DNA of 64,000 bases from JAQIBY01 sp963676165. GTDB lineage: Bacteria > Bacteroidota > Bacteroidia > Bacteroidales > ML635J-15. The position numbers and the translations under genes were made by a program. Below are positions 43,933 to 52,592 of the stretch, one piece after another (within the stretch, counting starts at the first letter, position 1; each line of letters begins with the position of its first letter). The stretch lies in assembly GCA_963676165.1 (NCBI GenBank), contig OY781043.1, forward strand, positions 3,162,001-3,226,000, in the 5' to 3' direction. The notes under the pieces were generated by a model that saw nothing but the letters and a program-made list of their open reading frames with translations, had not been told where the DNA came from and did no database searches.

Positions 43933-45864
43933 ATGGATAAGAATAGTATAATTGGATTACTCATTATTGGAGCACTACTTGTAGGATACACAGTTTTTAC
44001 ATCCCCAAGCAAAGAAGAACGTGCAGAATTAGAACGCAAACGTGACTCCATCATTCAAGCAGAGAAGACAAAAGACTCTCTCGCTTTAATTGAATTGGAG
44101 AAAGCAAAGGAATTGCAGAATGAAATCGCCTTACCTGACAGTCTTGTCACAGGTGAAAACACTTCTGAAGATTCCATCCGCATTCAAATGTATAAAGACT
44201 CCATTCAGACACTTGAACAAAAGCAGAAATATGGAGTTCTTGCAAATGCAGCAAAAGGAACATCCGAAATCATAACACTCGAGAATGATCATATGATTGC
44301 CTCCTTTAATACAAAGGGAGGAAAATTGCATTCTGTTGAATTGAAGGATTATAAGACTCACGATGGAGAGCCTCTCCTACTGTTTGAAGGAGATTCAGCT
44401 GTTCACTTTGGATACGAAATGCTCATTGATAATCGCGCAGTGAACACCAATGACATGTTCTTCGAATTTATGGGCAGCAATAATCATGTGATTGTAAACT
44501 CTAACGATTCTGCTTCTGTAAGTTTCCGCTTAAATGCAGGCGAAGACAAGTATATTGAATTTGTGTATCAGCTTCGTGATCAAGATTGGATGATGGATTA
44601 TTCAGTCAATCTTGTCAACATGAACGAGGTGCTCGCTCAAAATGTGAATTTCATTCGCCTTAATTGGTCTGCAAAACTTCCTCAACTGGAGAAAGGACGC
44701 AAATGGGAAACTCAGAATACAACCCTGCAATATCGCTTTGAGGATGGAGACATTGAAAAACTGAACGAACGGAAAGATGAAGACGAATCCAGCTCTGCTG
44801 CAAATGTGAACTGGATTGCCTTTAAACAGCAATTCTTCTCTACCATATTGATTAACGACGAGAGTTTTGAAGAACCTGTTTTCTCTGCTCAAACATTTGA
44901 AACCGGGAAGTATCTTGAACAACTCAATGCCGAATTGACTCTCCCGTACATGCATGAAGCACAGAAAACCTACAACATGCAATTTTACTTTGGTCCGAAT
45001 AAGTTTTCAACACTTAAATCTTACGACCGTGACCTAGAAGAAATTATTCCATTGGGGCGTTCAGTTTTCCGTTGGGTGAATCGTTGGGCGATAATTCCAC
45101 TTTTCAACTGGCTAGGAAATTGGATAAACAACTTTGGAATCATCATTCTCATCATGACAATTTTAATTAAGCTTGTGCTTTTCCCATTGACATACAAGTC
45201 TTACATGTCAACAGCAAAAATGCGTGTGCTTAAACCTCAAATTGATGAGCTAAATAATAAATACCCTAAAGGAAAAGAAGCTGAAAAACAACAAGCAACC
45301 ATGGCATTGTATAAACGAGCAGGCGTGAATCCTATGGGAGGATGCCTTCCTATGTTGCTCCAAATGCCGATTTTGATTGCATTGTTTAGATTTTTCCCAG
45401 CATCCATTGAGTTAAGACAACAGTCTTTCCTTTGGGCTGAAGATTTATCGAGTTACGATTCTATTTTGGATTTACCTTTTGATATCCCAATGTATGGTGA
45501 CCATATTAGTTTGTTCACCTTATTAATGGCGATTTCTATGATTATTTCCACGAAATTGAATAATTCAAATCAAGCTGCAGGTGCAAATCAAGCAACCATG
45601 AAAATGATGACTTGGTTTATGCCTATCATGCTCTTGTTGATTTTCAATAGCTATTCATCAGGACTTAGTTATTACTACTTCCTCGCCAACTTAATTACCA
45701 TTGGTCAAACATGGGTAATTCGTAAATATATCGTTGATGAAGAAGCAGTATTGAAAAAGCTTGAGGCGAACAAAAAGAAAGCACCAAAGCAGAAGTCGAA
45801 ATGGCAACAACGCATGGAAGAAGCTGCTAAACAACGTGGTTACGATCCTAAAAAGAAAAAATAA
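43933..45864 (+). CDS. yidC: Membrane protein insertase YidC
   Basis: 643 aa. An N-terminal membrane anchor (about 5-22) is followed by a large periplasmic beta-domain (about 95-365) and the conserved five-helix insertase core (about 375-615), including FPLTYKSYMSTAKMRVLKPQI and NPMGGCLPMLLQMPILIALF. The C-terminus is strongly basic (KKKAPKQKSKWQQR), suited to ribosome contact. It inserts proteins into the inner membrane alone or with SecYEG. It lies 12 nt after pyrG and 8 nt before the ABC-F gene. Confidence 0.96.
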   Translation: MDKNSIIGLLIIGALLVGYTVFTSPSKEERAELERKRDSIIQAEKTKDSLALIELEKAKELQNEIALPDSLVTGENTSEDSIRIQMYKDSIQTLEQKQKYGVLANAAKGTSEIITLENDHMIASFNTKGGKLHSVELKDYKTHDGEPLLLFEGDSAVHFGYEMLIDNRAVNTNDMFFEFMGSNNHVIVNSNDSASVSFRLNAGEDKYIEFVYQLRDQDWMMDYSVNLVNMNEVLAQNVNFIRLNWSAKLPQLEKGRKWETQNTTLQYRFEDGDIEKLNERKDEDESSSAANVNWIAFKQQFFSTILINDESFEEPVFSAQTFETGKYLEQLNAELTLPYMHEAQKTYNMQFYFGPNKFSTLKSYDRDLEEIIPLGRSVFRWVNRWAIIPLFNWLGNWINNFGIIILIMTILIKLVLFPLTYKSYMSTAKMRVLKPQIDELNNKYPKGKEAEKQQATMALYKRAGVNPMGGCLPMLLQMPILIALFRFFPASIELRQQSFLWAEDLSSYDSILDLPFDIPMYGDHISLFTLLMAISMIISTKLNNSNQAAGANQATMKMMTWFMPIMLLLIFNSYSSGLSYYYFLANLITIGQTWVIRKYIVDEEAVLKKLEANKKKAPKQKSKWQQRMEEAAKQRGYDPKKKK

Positions 45865-45872
45865 CTCTGCAT

Positions 45873-47804
45873 ATGCTTGCAGTCAATAATTTAACGATAC
45901 GATTTGCCGGAGAAGCGATTTTTTCCGGCATTTCCTTTATGATAAAACCCAAAGACAGAATTGGTCTTACTGGGAAAAATGGAGCAGGAAAAACTAGCCT
46001 CCTAAAAGTCATTAATGGAGAACTTGAAGCTTCTGAAGGGGATATCTCCTTCCCATCAGACATTCAAATTGCATATCTTCCTCAACACATACAGTTTGAG
46101 GATACCGGCAATTCTGTTCTTGACGAAGCCAAAACAGCGTTTCCCGAAGTTCTACGCATAGACAAGCATATCAATGAGCTCAATCAAAAACTTGCAGAGC
46201 GAGACGATTACGAATCCGATGCGTATCAAAAAATCATTCAGCAAGTTGCTGAATTATCAGAACGCAGGGCTTTATTGAATGCTGACAGCATGGACGGACT
46301 AATTGAGAAAACCATGAAAGGTTTGGGTTTTCATCCTGAAGACATGCATAGAAACACAGCTGAATTTAGTGGTGGATGGCGAATGCGTATTGAACTTGCA
46401 AAACTACTGCTTAGTCAACCCGAAGTCCTTATGCTTGATGAGCCTACAAACCACTTGGATATTGAATCTATTCAATGGTTGGAAGATTTTCTTATTAACT
46501 ACCAAGGCGCCATCATTCTAATTTCTCACGACAGGAGTTTTCTCGATGCAGTTACACAACGCACCATTGAATTGGATGCTGGAAAGCTATACGACTATCC
46601 GGCAAGCTATACAAGATACGAGGTTATGCGAGAAGAAAGGCTGACAATGCAGAAAGCCGCACTTGAAAATCAGCAAAAAAAGATATCAGAAACAGAAAAA
46701 TTCGTTGAGAAATTTCGCTATAAAGCGACCAAAGCAAAGCAGGTGCAATCACGCATCAAACAGATGGAAAGAACAGAAGAAATTAATCTGGATGAAAGTG
46801 ACAATTCACAAATCCATTTCCGCTTCCCTCCTGCTCCACGCTCTGGCACCATTGTCATTGAGACAAAATCATTATCCAAAGCTTACGGCAATTTGCAAGT
46901 GCTTAAAGAAGTAGATTTTGTTTTGGAAAGAGGGGAAAAAATTGCCTTTGTCGGACGAAATGGTGAAGGAAAAACAACACTGTCTCGTATTATCCTCAAC
47001 CAACTTAATTTTGAATCAGGAGATATCAAATTGGGACATAATTTGAGCATAGGATATTACGCTCAGAACCAAGATGAGATGCTAGACAATTCCAAAACTG
47101 TATTCCAAACTTTAGACGATGAAGCAGTTGGTGATATTCGTAAGAACTTACGAGGAATTTTAGGTGCATTCATGTTTTCAGGTGAAGACATTGACAAACG
47201 TGTCTCTGTACTTTCCGGTGGTGAGCGCAGCAGACTAGCATTGGCTAAACTCTTGCTAAAACCTCACAATCTTTTAGTGCTTGATGAACCAACAAACCAC
47301 TTGGACATACGATCAAAGGATGTGTTAAAACAAGCATTATTGGAGTACGATGGGACACTAATTATTGTTTCTCACGACAGATATTTCCTAGATGGCTTAG
47401 CGGATACCATATATGAGTTTAAAAACCGAAACATCAAGCAACATTTGGGTGGAATTTCTGCATTTCTGGAACGTAGAAGACTTGAGAATCTTCAAGCGCT
47501 AAATCAGGCAAAACAACAAAAAGCAGAAAAAACATCTAAAGATAACTCCAGCAACAAGGCCAATTACCTCGAAAGAAAAGAAAGAGAAAAAGTAAGACGG
47601 AAATTGCAGCGTAATGTCAATGAGGCTGAAGAAAAAATTGAAAAGCTTGAGTCTGAAATTGCCACTTTAGAGGGAATTATGGCTAATCCTGAAAAAGCAG
47701 AACAAGCGCATTTCAAACAATATGAAAGCTTGTCCGAGGAATTGTTTCAGTGGATGGAAACATGGGACAATGCTCAACATGAACTGGATGAATTTGGAGA
47801 GTAA
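45873..47804 (+). CDS. ABC-F family ATPase (second copy, YheS/Uup type)
   Basis: 643 aa with two ATPase domains: Walker A GKNGAGKTS (34-42) and GRNGEGKTT (about 361), and signatures FSGGWRMR and LSGGERSR, each followed by LDEPTNHLDI. A charged inter-domain linker (QKKISETEKFVEKFRYKATKAKQVQSR) and a C-terminal coiled coil (about 555-640) are present. It diverges clearly from the other ABC-F at 35179-37053. Its TAA stop lies inside the 8-bp target duplication of the IS, so the insertion left the protein intact but replaced all downstream sequence. Confidence 0.9.
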   Translation: MLAVNNLTIRFAGEAIFSGISFMIKPKDRIGLTGKNGAGKTSLLKVINGELEASEGDISFPSDIQIAYLPQHIQFEDTGNSVLDEAKTAFPEVLRIDKHINELNQKLAERDDYESDAYQKIIQQVAELSERRALLNADSMDGLIEKTMKGLGFHPEDMHRNTAEFSGGWRMRIELAKLLLSQPEVLMLDEPTNHLDIESIQWLEDFLINYQGAIILISHDRSFLDAVTQRTIELDAGKLYDYPASYTRYEVMREERLTMQKAALENQQKKISETEKFVEKFRYKATKAKQVQSRIKQMERTEEINLDESDNSQIHFRFPPAPRSGTIVIETKSLSKAYGNLQVLKEVDFVLERGEKIAFVGRNGEGKTTLSRIILNQLNFESGDIKLGHNLSIGYYAQNQDEMLDNSKTVFQTLDDEAVGDIRKNLRGILGAFMFSGEDIDKRVSVLSGGERSRLALAKLLLKPHNLLVLDEPTNHLDIRSKDVLKQALLEYDGTLIIVSHDRYFLDGLADTIYEFKNRNIKQHLGGISAFLERRRLENLQALNQAKQQKAEKTSKDNSSNKANYLERKEREKVRRKLQRNVNEAEEKIEKLESEIATLEGIMANPEKAEQAHFKQYESLSEELFQWMETWDNAQHELDEFGE

Positions 47805-47806
47805 AA
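47799..47806. repeat. IS target-site duplication, left copy
   Basis: GAGTAAAA, identical to 49287-49294. It contains the stop codon of the ABC-F gene (TAA at 47802-47804). Confidence 0.9.
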
Positions 47807-47831
47807 GGGAGTGTAATCTGAACTCTGTCCA
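47807..47831. repeat. IS256-family left terminal inverted repeat
   Basis: 25 nt starting GGGAGTGTAATCTG and ending CTGTCCA; it matches the complement of the right end at 21 of 25 positions (differences at positions 2, 5, 10 and 17). Confidence 0.88.
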
Positions 47832-47896
47832 GTTGTTTGTTAATGAATAATCAAAATTAATATTTTTTTCGAGACCAATTCTTAAAAGCCCGCTTA

Positions 47897-47973
47897 AATA
47901 ATTTACAGGTTCTGTCAAGGGCGGCTGAGGTACGAAGCCGTTTATATACCCTTGACAGGTTTTATAAATTATT
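47897..47973. repeat. Large imperfect palindrome inside the IS
   Basis: Arms of 25 nt at 47897-47921 and 47949-47973 pair almost throughout; the innermost ten bases, CTGTCAAGGG/CCCTTGACAG, are perfect. A further CGGCT/AGCCG stem (47922-47926 with 47936-47940) sits inside. It lies between the transposase stop and the left IS end. It may act as a terminator blocking readthrough in either direction. Confidence 0.8.
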
Positions 47974-48006
47974 TTTCCTTTGCTTTTTAGAGTTGGTTCA
48001 CTGTTT

Positions 48007-49230
48007 TTAGAGTTCGATTTTAAAACGACCTTCGAAGTGAATACACAGTTGTTGTACTGTTAGTGACCAGTTATGCAGAGGCTGAGTCCATTTCTTTGAC
48101 ACATTTTCAGTAACCAAATAGATGAGCTTAAGCAGCGCCATATCGCTGGTAAATGCACCTTTGGTTTTCGTTACTTTACGGACCTGACGATGAAAACCTT
48201 CAACAGGATTAGTCGTGTAAATCAGTTTTCTAATAGGCTCATCATATTTGAAGTAATTGGATAGTTCATTCCAGTTCTCATTCCAGGACTTAATCACAAT
48301 TGGATATTTCTTACCCCAAATATCTTCCAAATTAAGCAGCTCTGTTTCAGCTCCCGACTTTGTTGCTGCTTTATACACCTTTTTAAGATCTTTCATAAAA
48401 GGCTTCTGGTCTTTTGAGGCTACATATTTAATAGAATTCCTGATTTGATGAACAATACACTTCTGTATTTCTGCCTCTGGAAAAATGCTTAAGATGGCTT
48501 GAGAGAAGCCGGAAAGATTATCTGTACAAGCAATTAGAATATCTTTAACACCTCGACTTTTTAAATCTGTAAGGACTGAAAGCCAGAAATTTGCACCTTC
48601 GCTTTCTGATATATACATCCCAATCAATTCTTTGCGGCCTTCTTTGTTGACGGATAAAATATTGTAAACTGCACGGGAAACCACCTTCCCTCCATCACGT
48701 ACTTTATAATGCATTGCATCAAGCCACACAATCGGATAAACATCGTCTAATGGGCGATTTTGCCACTCTTTAACCTGAGGTATAACTCGATCGGTAATCT
48801 CGCTTAAAACGCTAGAAGAAACCTCCACATCATACATCTCCTCAATATAAAGGCCTATATCGCGTAGACTCATCCCTTTACCATAAAGGCCTATGATCTT
48901 GGGGGCTAAATTATCCGCTAAAACAGTTTGACGCTTTTTTATTATCTCTGGCTCAAATGTGCCATTACGATCATAAGGTGGCTCAATGGTTACCTCTCCT
49001 ACATCTGTTTTAAGTGTCTTCTGCCCTTTGCCATTGCGCTTATTGCCACTTGAACGTTCGGCTGGATCCAAGTGCGCATCCATCTCTGCTTGTAAAGCAC
49101 TTTCTAAAAACTCTTTAACAATAGGTTCAAAAACACCACCTTTACCGGTTAACGATTGACCTCTTTTTAACTGTTCCAAGGCTAAATCACGCATTGCTTT
49201 GTACTCAGGACTTTCTTTTCTTCTTCCCAT
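48007..49230 (-). CDS. IS256-family (mutator-type) transposase
   Basis: 407 aa DDE transposase. Catalytic residues fit Asp171 (VWLDAMHYKVRD), Asp237 (ACTDNLSGFSQA) and Glu344 (TTNPVEGFHRQ), with the IS256-specific CIVHQIRNSIKYV segment at 258-270. The N-terminal half includes the DNA-binding region with LIGKGMSLRDIGLYIEEMY-like helix-turn-helix character. No frameshift or stop, so it is probably active. Confidence 0.96.
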   Translation of the reverse strand: MGRRKESPEYKAMRDLALEQLKRGQSLTGKGGVFEPIVKEFLESALQAEMDAHLDPAERSSGNKRNGKGQKTLKTDVGEVTIEPPYDRNGTFEPEIIKKRQTVLADNLAPKIIGLYGKGMSLRDIGLYIEEMYDVEVSSSVLSEITDRVIPQVKEWQNRPLDDVYPIVWLDAMHYKVRDGGKVVSRAVYNILSVNKEGRKELIGMYISESEGANFWLSVLTDLKSRGVKDILIACTDNLSGFSQAILSIFPEAEIQKCIVHQIRNSIKYVASKDQKPFMKDLKKVYKAATKSGAETELLNLEDIWGKKYPIVIKSWNENWNELSNYFKYDEPIRKLIYTTNPVEGFHRQVRKVTKTKGAFTSDMALLKLIYLVTENVSKKWTQPLHNWSLTVQQLCIHFEGRFKIEL

Positions 49231-49237
49231 AATGTTA

Positions 49238-49245
49238 CAAAATTA
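49238..49245 (-). promoter_or_regulatory. -7 promoter element of the transposase
   Basis: Minus strand TAATTTTG (exact TAnnTTTG), 7 nt before the transposase ATG and just inside the right terminal repeat. The -33 position falls inside the terminal repeat (TGTC), so transposase binding there could repress transcription (inference). Confidence 0.5.
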
Positions 49246-49261
49246 ATATTTGTTTGAATTA

Positions 49262-49286
49262 TGGACAGACTTCAGAATACAGTCTC
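49262..49286. repeat. IS256-family right terminal inverted repeat
   Basis: 25 nt, starting TGGACAGACTTCAG; partner of the left end at 47807-47831. Confidence 0.88.
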
Positions 49287-49294
49287 GAGTAAAA
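49287..49294. repeat. IS target-site duplication, right copy
   Basis: GAGTAAAA, identical to the copy at 47799-47806. Confidence 0.9.
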
Positions 49295-49320
49295 CTCATC
49301 TCACAAAATCTATCCTATCG

Positions 49321-50091
49321 CTATTGAAAAGGTTTTCGTAATTCAGACACGAGAATTGCAGTTGCCACAGCAACATTTAACGACTCCATTGATTGATTCT
49401 CCACAGGGTATGAAGGTATCGCAATACGGTGTTTACAAGCATCTTCAAGCACTTTCGAGATTCCATGCCCCTCATTTCCCATGATTAACATTCCCCTTGG
49501 CATTGGCTTCTGATTCAACATGTTTTCCCCGTCCATAAAACTTCCGATAATAGGAAAACCAGGATAATGTGCCTGCAAATCAGCAATTGTTTGTTGTAAA
49601 TCCACATAATGCACTTCAACTCGAAGGAAGGCTCCCATGGTAGATTGTATTACTTTTGGGTTTGTGTAATCAACAGTATCTAGCGAGCAAAGCACATGAC
49701 GAACACCATACCAATCAGCAATGCGAAGTATGGTTCCTAAGTTGCCAGGATCTTGAACAAAATCCAAAGCAATCACAAGGTCTTCAGAAAGAAGTTTCAA
49801 ATCGACATAGTCGTCATGCATAGGCATAATTGCAACTACTGAAGCTGCATTTTTCAAGCTTGACATTTGTTGCAATTGCCTTTCATTGGCAATTTCCACA
49901 GAAAAATTTTTAAGCTGTTGTTCATGGGAATTAACCCATGTTTCACTTGCCACAATAAGCTTTGGACTTGTGGGTGATTGTATCGCATCAAGGACTATCT
50001 TATCCCCTTGAATCAAGTACTCACGATGTTCAAAACGAAACTTTTTTTGTTGTAGTGAACGAATATGTTTTACCTGTGCATTTGTCAGCAT
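49321..50091 (-). CDS. TrmH/SpoU-family RNA 2'-O-methyltransferase
   Basis: SPOUT enzyme that methylates rRNA or tRNA ribose. The start chosen is the ATG at 50089-50091 (256 aa, MLTNAQVKHIRSLQQ). The longer frame to 50121 would include the promoter itself. An N-terminal substrate-binding domain (1-95) is followed by the catalytic knot: DFVQDPGNLGTILRIADWYG, STMGAFLRV, LIMGNEGHGIS and NQSMESLNVAVATAIL. It converges on the ABC-F gene, with the IS between them. The target RNA position is not deducible. Confidence 0.92.
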   Translation of the reverse strand: MLTNAQVKHIRSLQQKKFRFEHREYLIQGDKIVLDAIQSPTSPKLIVASETWVNSHEQQLKNFSVEIANERQLQQMSSLKNAASVVAIMPMHDDYVDLKLLSEDLVIALDFVQDPGNLGTILRIADWYGVRHVLCSLDTVDYTNPKVIQSTMGAFLRVEVHYVDLQQTIADLQAHYPGFPIIGSFMDGENMLNQKPMPRGMLIMGNEGHGISKVLEDACKHRIAIPSYPVENQSMESLNVAVATAILVSELRKPFQ

Positions 50092-50095
50092 AGAA

Positions 50096-50103
50096 CAAAA
50101 GTA
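50096..50103 (-). promoter_or_regulatory. -7 element four bases from the SpoU methyltransferase start
   Basis: Minus strand TACTTTTG (exact TAnnTTTG), then TTCT and ATG. The transcription start would fall at or beside the ATG. No clear -33 box. This supports the shorter start at 50091. Confidence 0.55.
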
Positions 50104-50205
50104 AAAAAACTTATGATTCATTGCTTATTGCTCTACAAGATTCATGGATTTGGATCAATCTTTGCGGAATTGGACAATGCAGTGTGATTATTCATCATAA
50201 ATCTG

Positions 50206-50213
50206 TATTTTTG
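50206..50213 (+). promoter_or_regulatory. -7 promoter element of tamL
   Basis: TATTTTTG (exact TAnnTTTG), 16 nt before the TTG start at 50230; no clear -33 element. Confidence 0.5.
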
Positions 50214-50229
50214 ACTCAAAATAAATGAC

Positions 50230-52587
50230 TTGAATACGAAGCTTACATATCAAAGTTTGCAGCTTGTCACATGGATCATCCTTTTGACATTGTTGGTTTC
50301 CTCCTGTAAATCAACAAAACTTGTTGGAGAAGATGAATACATGCTTAACCAACTGAGCATTACTTGTGATAACCCTCAAATTGACGAGGGTGATTTGGAT
50401 GCTTCCATGAAACAAAAACCAAATCGTAAAACCCTGGGGGTTTTCAAATTTCACTTGTGGACATACAACATCACTCACCCAAAAGACACAAGTAAACACC
50501 CACCAAAATTTGTCACACGAATTGGCGAAGTTGTTGGGGAACCTCCAGTCATTTACAAAAATTCATTGCATTATAAAAGTCGTCGAAACCTTGAAAATTA
50601 CTTGCAAAACAAAGGATATTATCAGGCTAGCATTAAAGACAGTTTGGTTATAAACAAAACCAATCCCAAAAAGGCAAGCTTGCAATTTCACATTGAAACT
50701 GGTCCTGTATATCGAATTCATTCAATTAGTTACGACATCATTGACCCATTTGTGAAAGATATCATATTAGAGGACACCAGTAGAGCATTAGTAAAAAAAG
50801 GAGATGTCTTTGATATGGACTTGCTTCTACAAGAACGTGAGCGGATATTATTTCAGATGAAGAACAATGGTTATTACTATTTTAACCAATCGAACATCCA
50901 CTTTTACGCTGACACAACAAACACACAAGGTAAAGTTGATATCCGCTTAACCATCAAAAAATCCTTTGAAGCAGACCGCTATTTCTTGGAAGAAATTTTC
51001 ACTCGACAAAAAATTAAGCAGGTATTCATTTACGTGAATTTTGATCGTGGAAAATATGCAGTCGATAAAGATGCTTATATCCGTACTCTTGACACCTTAA
51101 AATACGGTGAGTTTACTTTTCTTGTTGATGGCAAACTAAAGATCAAACCTGATGTCATTTTACAAGCTAACTATATAAAGCCAGGAGACGATTACAATTC
51201 GGATGAAGTCAAATTAACGCAAAAAAGTTTATCCGCCTTAAAACAATTCCGAAGCATTAGTATACAGTTTCAAGAATCAAAACATTACAGAAAAGAGGTT
51301 TGGAATGCTGAAAATCCGTGGTTAGATGCTCACATCTATCTTACTCCATCTAAACGACAATCATACACAACAGAGGCAGAAGGCACAAATTCAAGTGGAA
51401 ATTTTGGCTTGGCAGGAGTATTAACCTATCAAAATCAAAACATTTTTCGTGGTGCTGAAATTTTCTCTGCTAAGTTTTCAGGATCGTTGCAAACCCTTGC
51501 CGGAACAGAAGATCTCGAAGAACGATTTTTAAACACTTTTGAATTCGGAACAGAACTAAATCTGGACATTCCAAAACTCATGCTACCATTGCAGAGTGAG
51601 CGTTTCATTAAAGAACACAATCCATCAACAAATTTCCGATTAAGTTTCAATCATCAAAACCGTCCTGATTACACAAGAACACTAGGGAATGCAAGCTTTG
51701 GTTATCAATGGCAAAGCAAAAATGATCACTTTCTTCACAGAATTAATCCAATTGAATATTACACCGTTAAGGTCTTTGATTTTGACCCAGGATTCAGAGA
51801 ACAAATCGACTCACTCTACATACGTTACAGTTTTGAGGATCAACTTATTACTGCCATAAGCTGGGATATGATTTTCAACAATCAAAACATTAAAAAGACA
51901 AAAAATCACTGGTATATCTGGACCAATTTAGAAACTTCAGGAAACTTAATGAGCCTTTTGGGAGAACCTCTCGGCTTAGAACTATCCAATGCTGATGCCT
52001 ATAAACTTTTTGATTTAGAATTTGCGCAATACATCAAAGCAGACATTGATGCTCGTTTTTATCAAGAAGTGGACAAACATCAAAGCATTGTATATCGCAC
52101 ATATATCGGAGCGGGGATGCCATTTGGCAACTCAACACAAGGGATGCCATTTGTAAAGAAATACTACATTGGTGGAGCAAATGACATCAGAGCTTGGCAA
52201 GTCAGAACCTTAGGGCCTGGAACTTACCGTGGCGGCGCTCTTTTCAACCAAATTGCAGATATGAAATTACTTTTTAATGTTGAGTATCGATTTGACCTCA
52301 TTGCATTCATCAAAGGAGCACTTTTTGTGGATGCCGGGAACATTTGGGCTCTTGACAAATCGGATGATAGAGATGCCTTATTTAACCCAAAGACTTTTTA
52401 CAAGGAGATTGCACTCGGAACCGGAATAGGCTTACGCTTTGATTTTTCCTTCTTTATTTTAAGATTTGACTTTGGAATGCCACTTTACGATCCAAAATAT
52501 CCTGAGGACAATAGGTGGCTAAGCACATTTGACGAACTCAACTTATCCGATTTCACATTGAATTTTGGTATCGGATATCCATTCTAA
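50230..52587 (+). CDS. tamL: TamL-type lipoprotein of the Omp85 family (TamA-like)
   Basis: 785 aa. The start codon is TTG at 50230; it is the only start that keeps the lipoprotein signal (LLVSSC, lipidated Cys26), since an ATG five bases earlier is out of frame and terminates at once. Three POTRA-like domains precede the barrel (about 155-390, with YRIHSISYDI and KQVFIYVNFDR starts). The C-terminal barrel includes the L6-type segment KKYYIGGANDIRAWQVRTLGPG and ends FTLNFGIGYPF. In Bacteroidota, TamL replaces TamA and works with TamB in outer-membrane assembly or lipid transport. No tamB lies beside it here. Confidence 0.85.
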   Translation: MNTKLTYQSLQLVTWIILLTLLVSSCKSTKLVGEDEYMLNQLSITCDNPQIDEGDLDASMKQKPNRKTLGVFKFHLWTYNITHPKDTSKHPPKFVTRIGEVVGEPPVIYKNSLHYKSRRNLENYLQNKGYYQASIKDSLVINKTNPKKASLQFHIETGPVYRIHSISYDIIDPFVKDIILEDTSRALVKKGDVFDMDLLLQERERILFQMKNNGYYYFNQSNIHFYADTTNTQGKVDIRLTIKKSFEADRYFLEEIFTRQKIKQVFIYVNFDRGKYAVDKDAYIRTLDTLKYGEFTFLVDGKLKIKPDVILQANYIKPGDDYNSDEVKLTQKSLSALKQFRSISIQFQESKHYRKEVWNAENPWLDAHIYLTPSKRQSYTTEAEGTNSSGNFGLAGVLTYQNQNIFRGAEIFSAKFSGSLQTLAGTEDLEERFLNTFEFGTELNLDIPKLMLPLQSERFIKEHNPSTNFRLSFNHQNRPDYTRTLGNASFGYQWQSKNDHFLHRINPIEYYTVKVFDFDPGFREQIDSLYIRYSFEDQLITAISWDMIFNNQNIKKTKNHWYIWTNLETSGNLMSLLGEPLGLELSNADAYKLFDLEFAQYIKADIDARFYQEVDKHQSIVYRTYIGAGMPFGNSTQGMPFVKKYYIGGANDIRAWQVRTLGPGTYRGGALFNQIADMKLLFNVEYRFDLIAFIKGALFVDAGNIWALDKSDDRDALFNPKTFYKEIALGTGIGLRFDFSFFILRFDFGMPLYDPKYPEDNRWLSTFDELNLSDFTLNFGIGYPF

Positions 52588-52592
52588 TCAAC

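Larger units (their letters stand above)
47807..49286 (-). mobile_element. Complete IS256-family insertion sequence, 1480 bp
   Basis: Bounded by imperfect 25-bp terminal inverted repeats (47807-47831 and 49262-49286; 21 of 25 positions match, with a shared TCTGTCCA inner end) and by an 8-bp direct repeat GAGTAAAA on each side. It carries one intact transposase on the minus strand, preceded by its own -7 element, and about 175 bp of non-coding sequence with a large palindrome beyond the transposase stop. The perfect duplication and intact gene point to a recent insertion. Removing it leaves a 28-bp gap between two convergent genes. Confidence 0.93.

Noticed and set aside
47805..48006. Remnant gene in the non-coding part of the IS
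   Set aside because: No frame of useful length; the stretch is explained by the terminal repeat and the palindrome.
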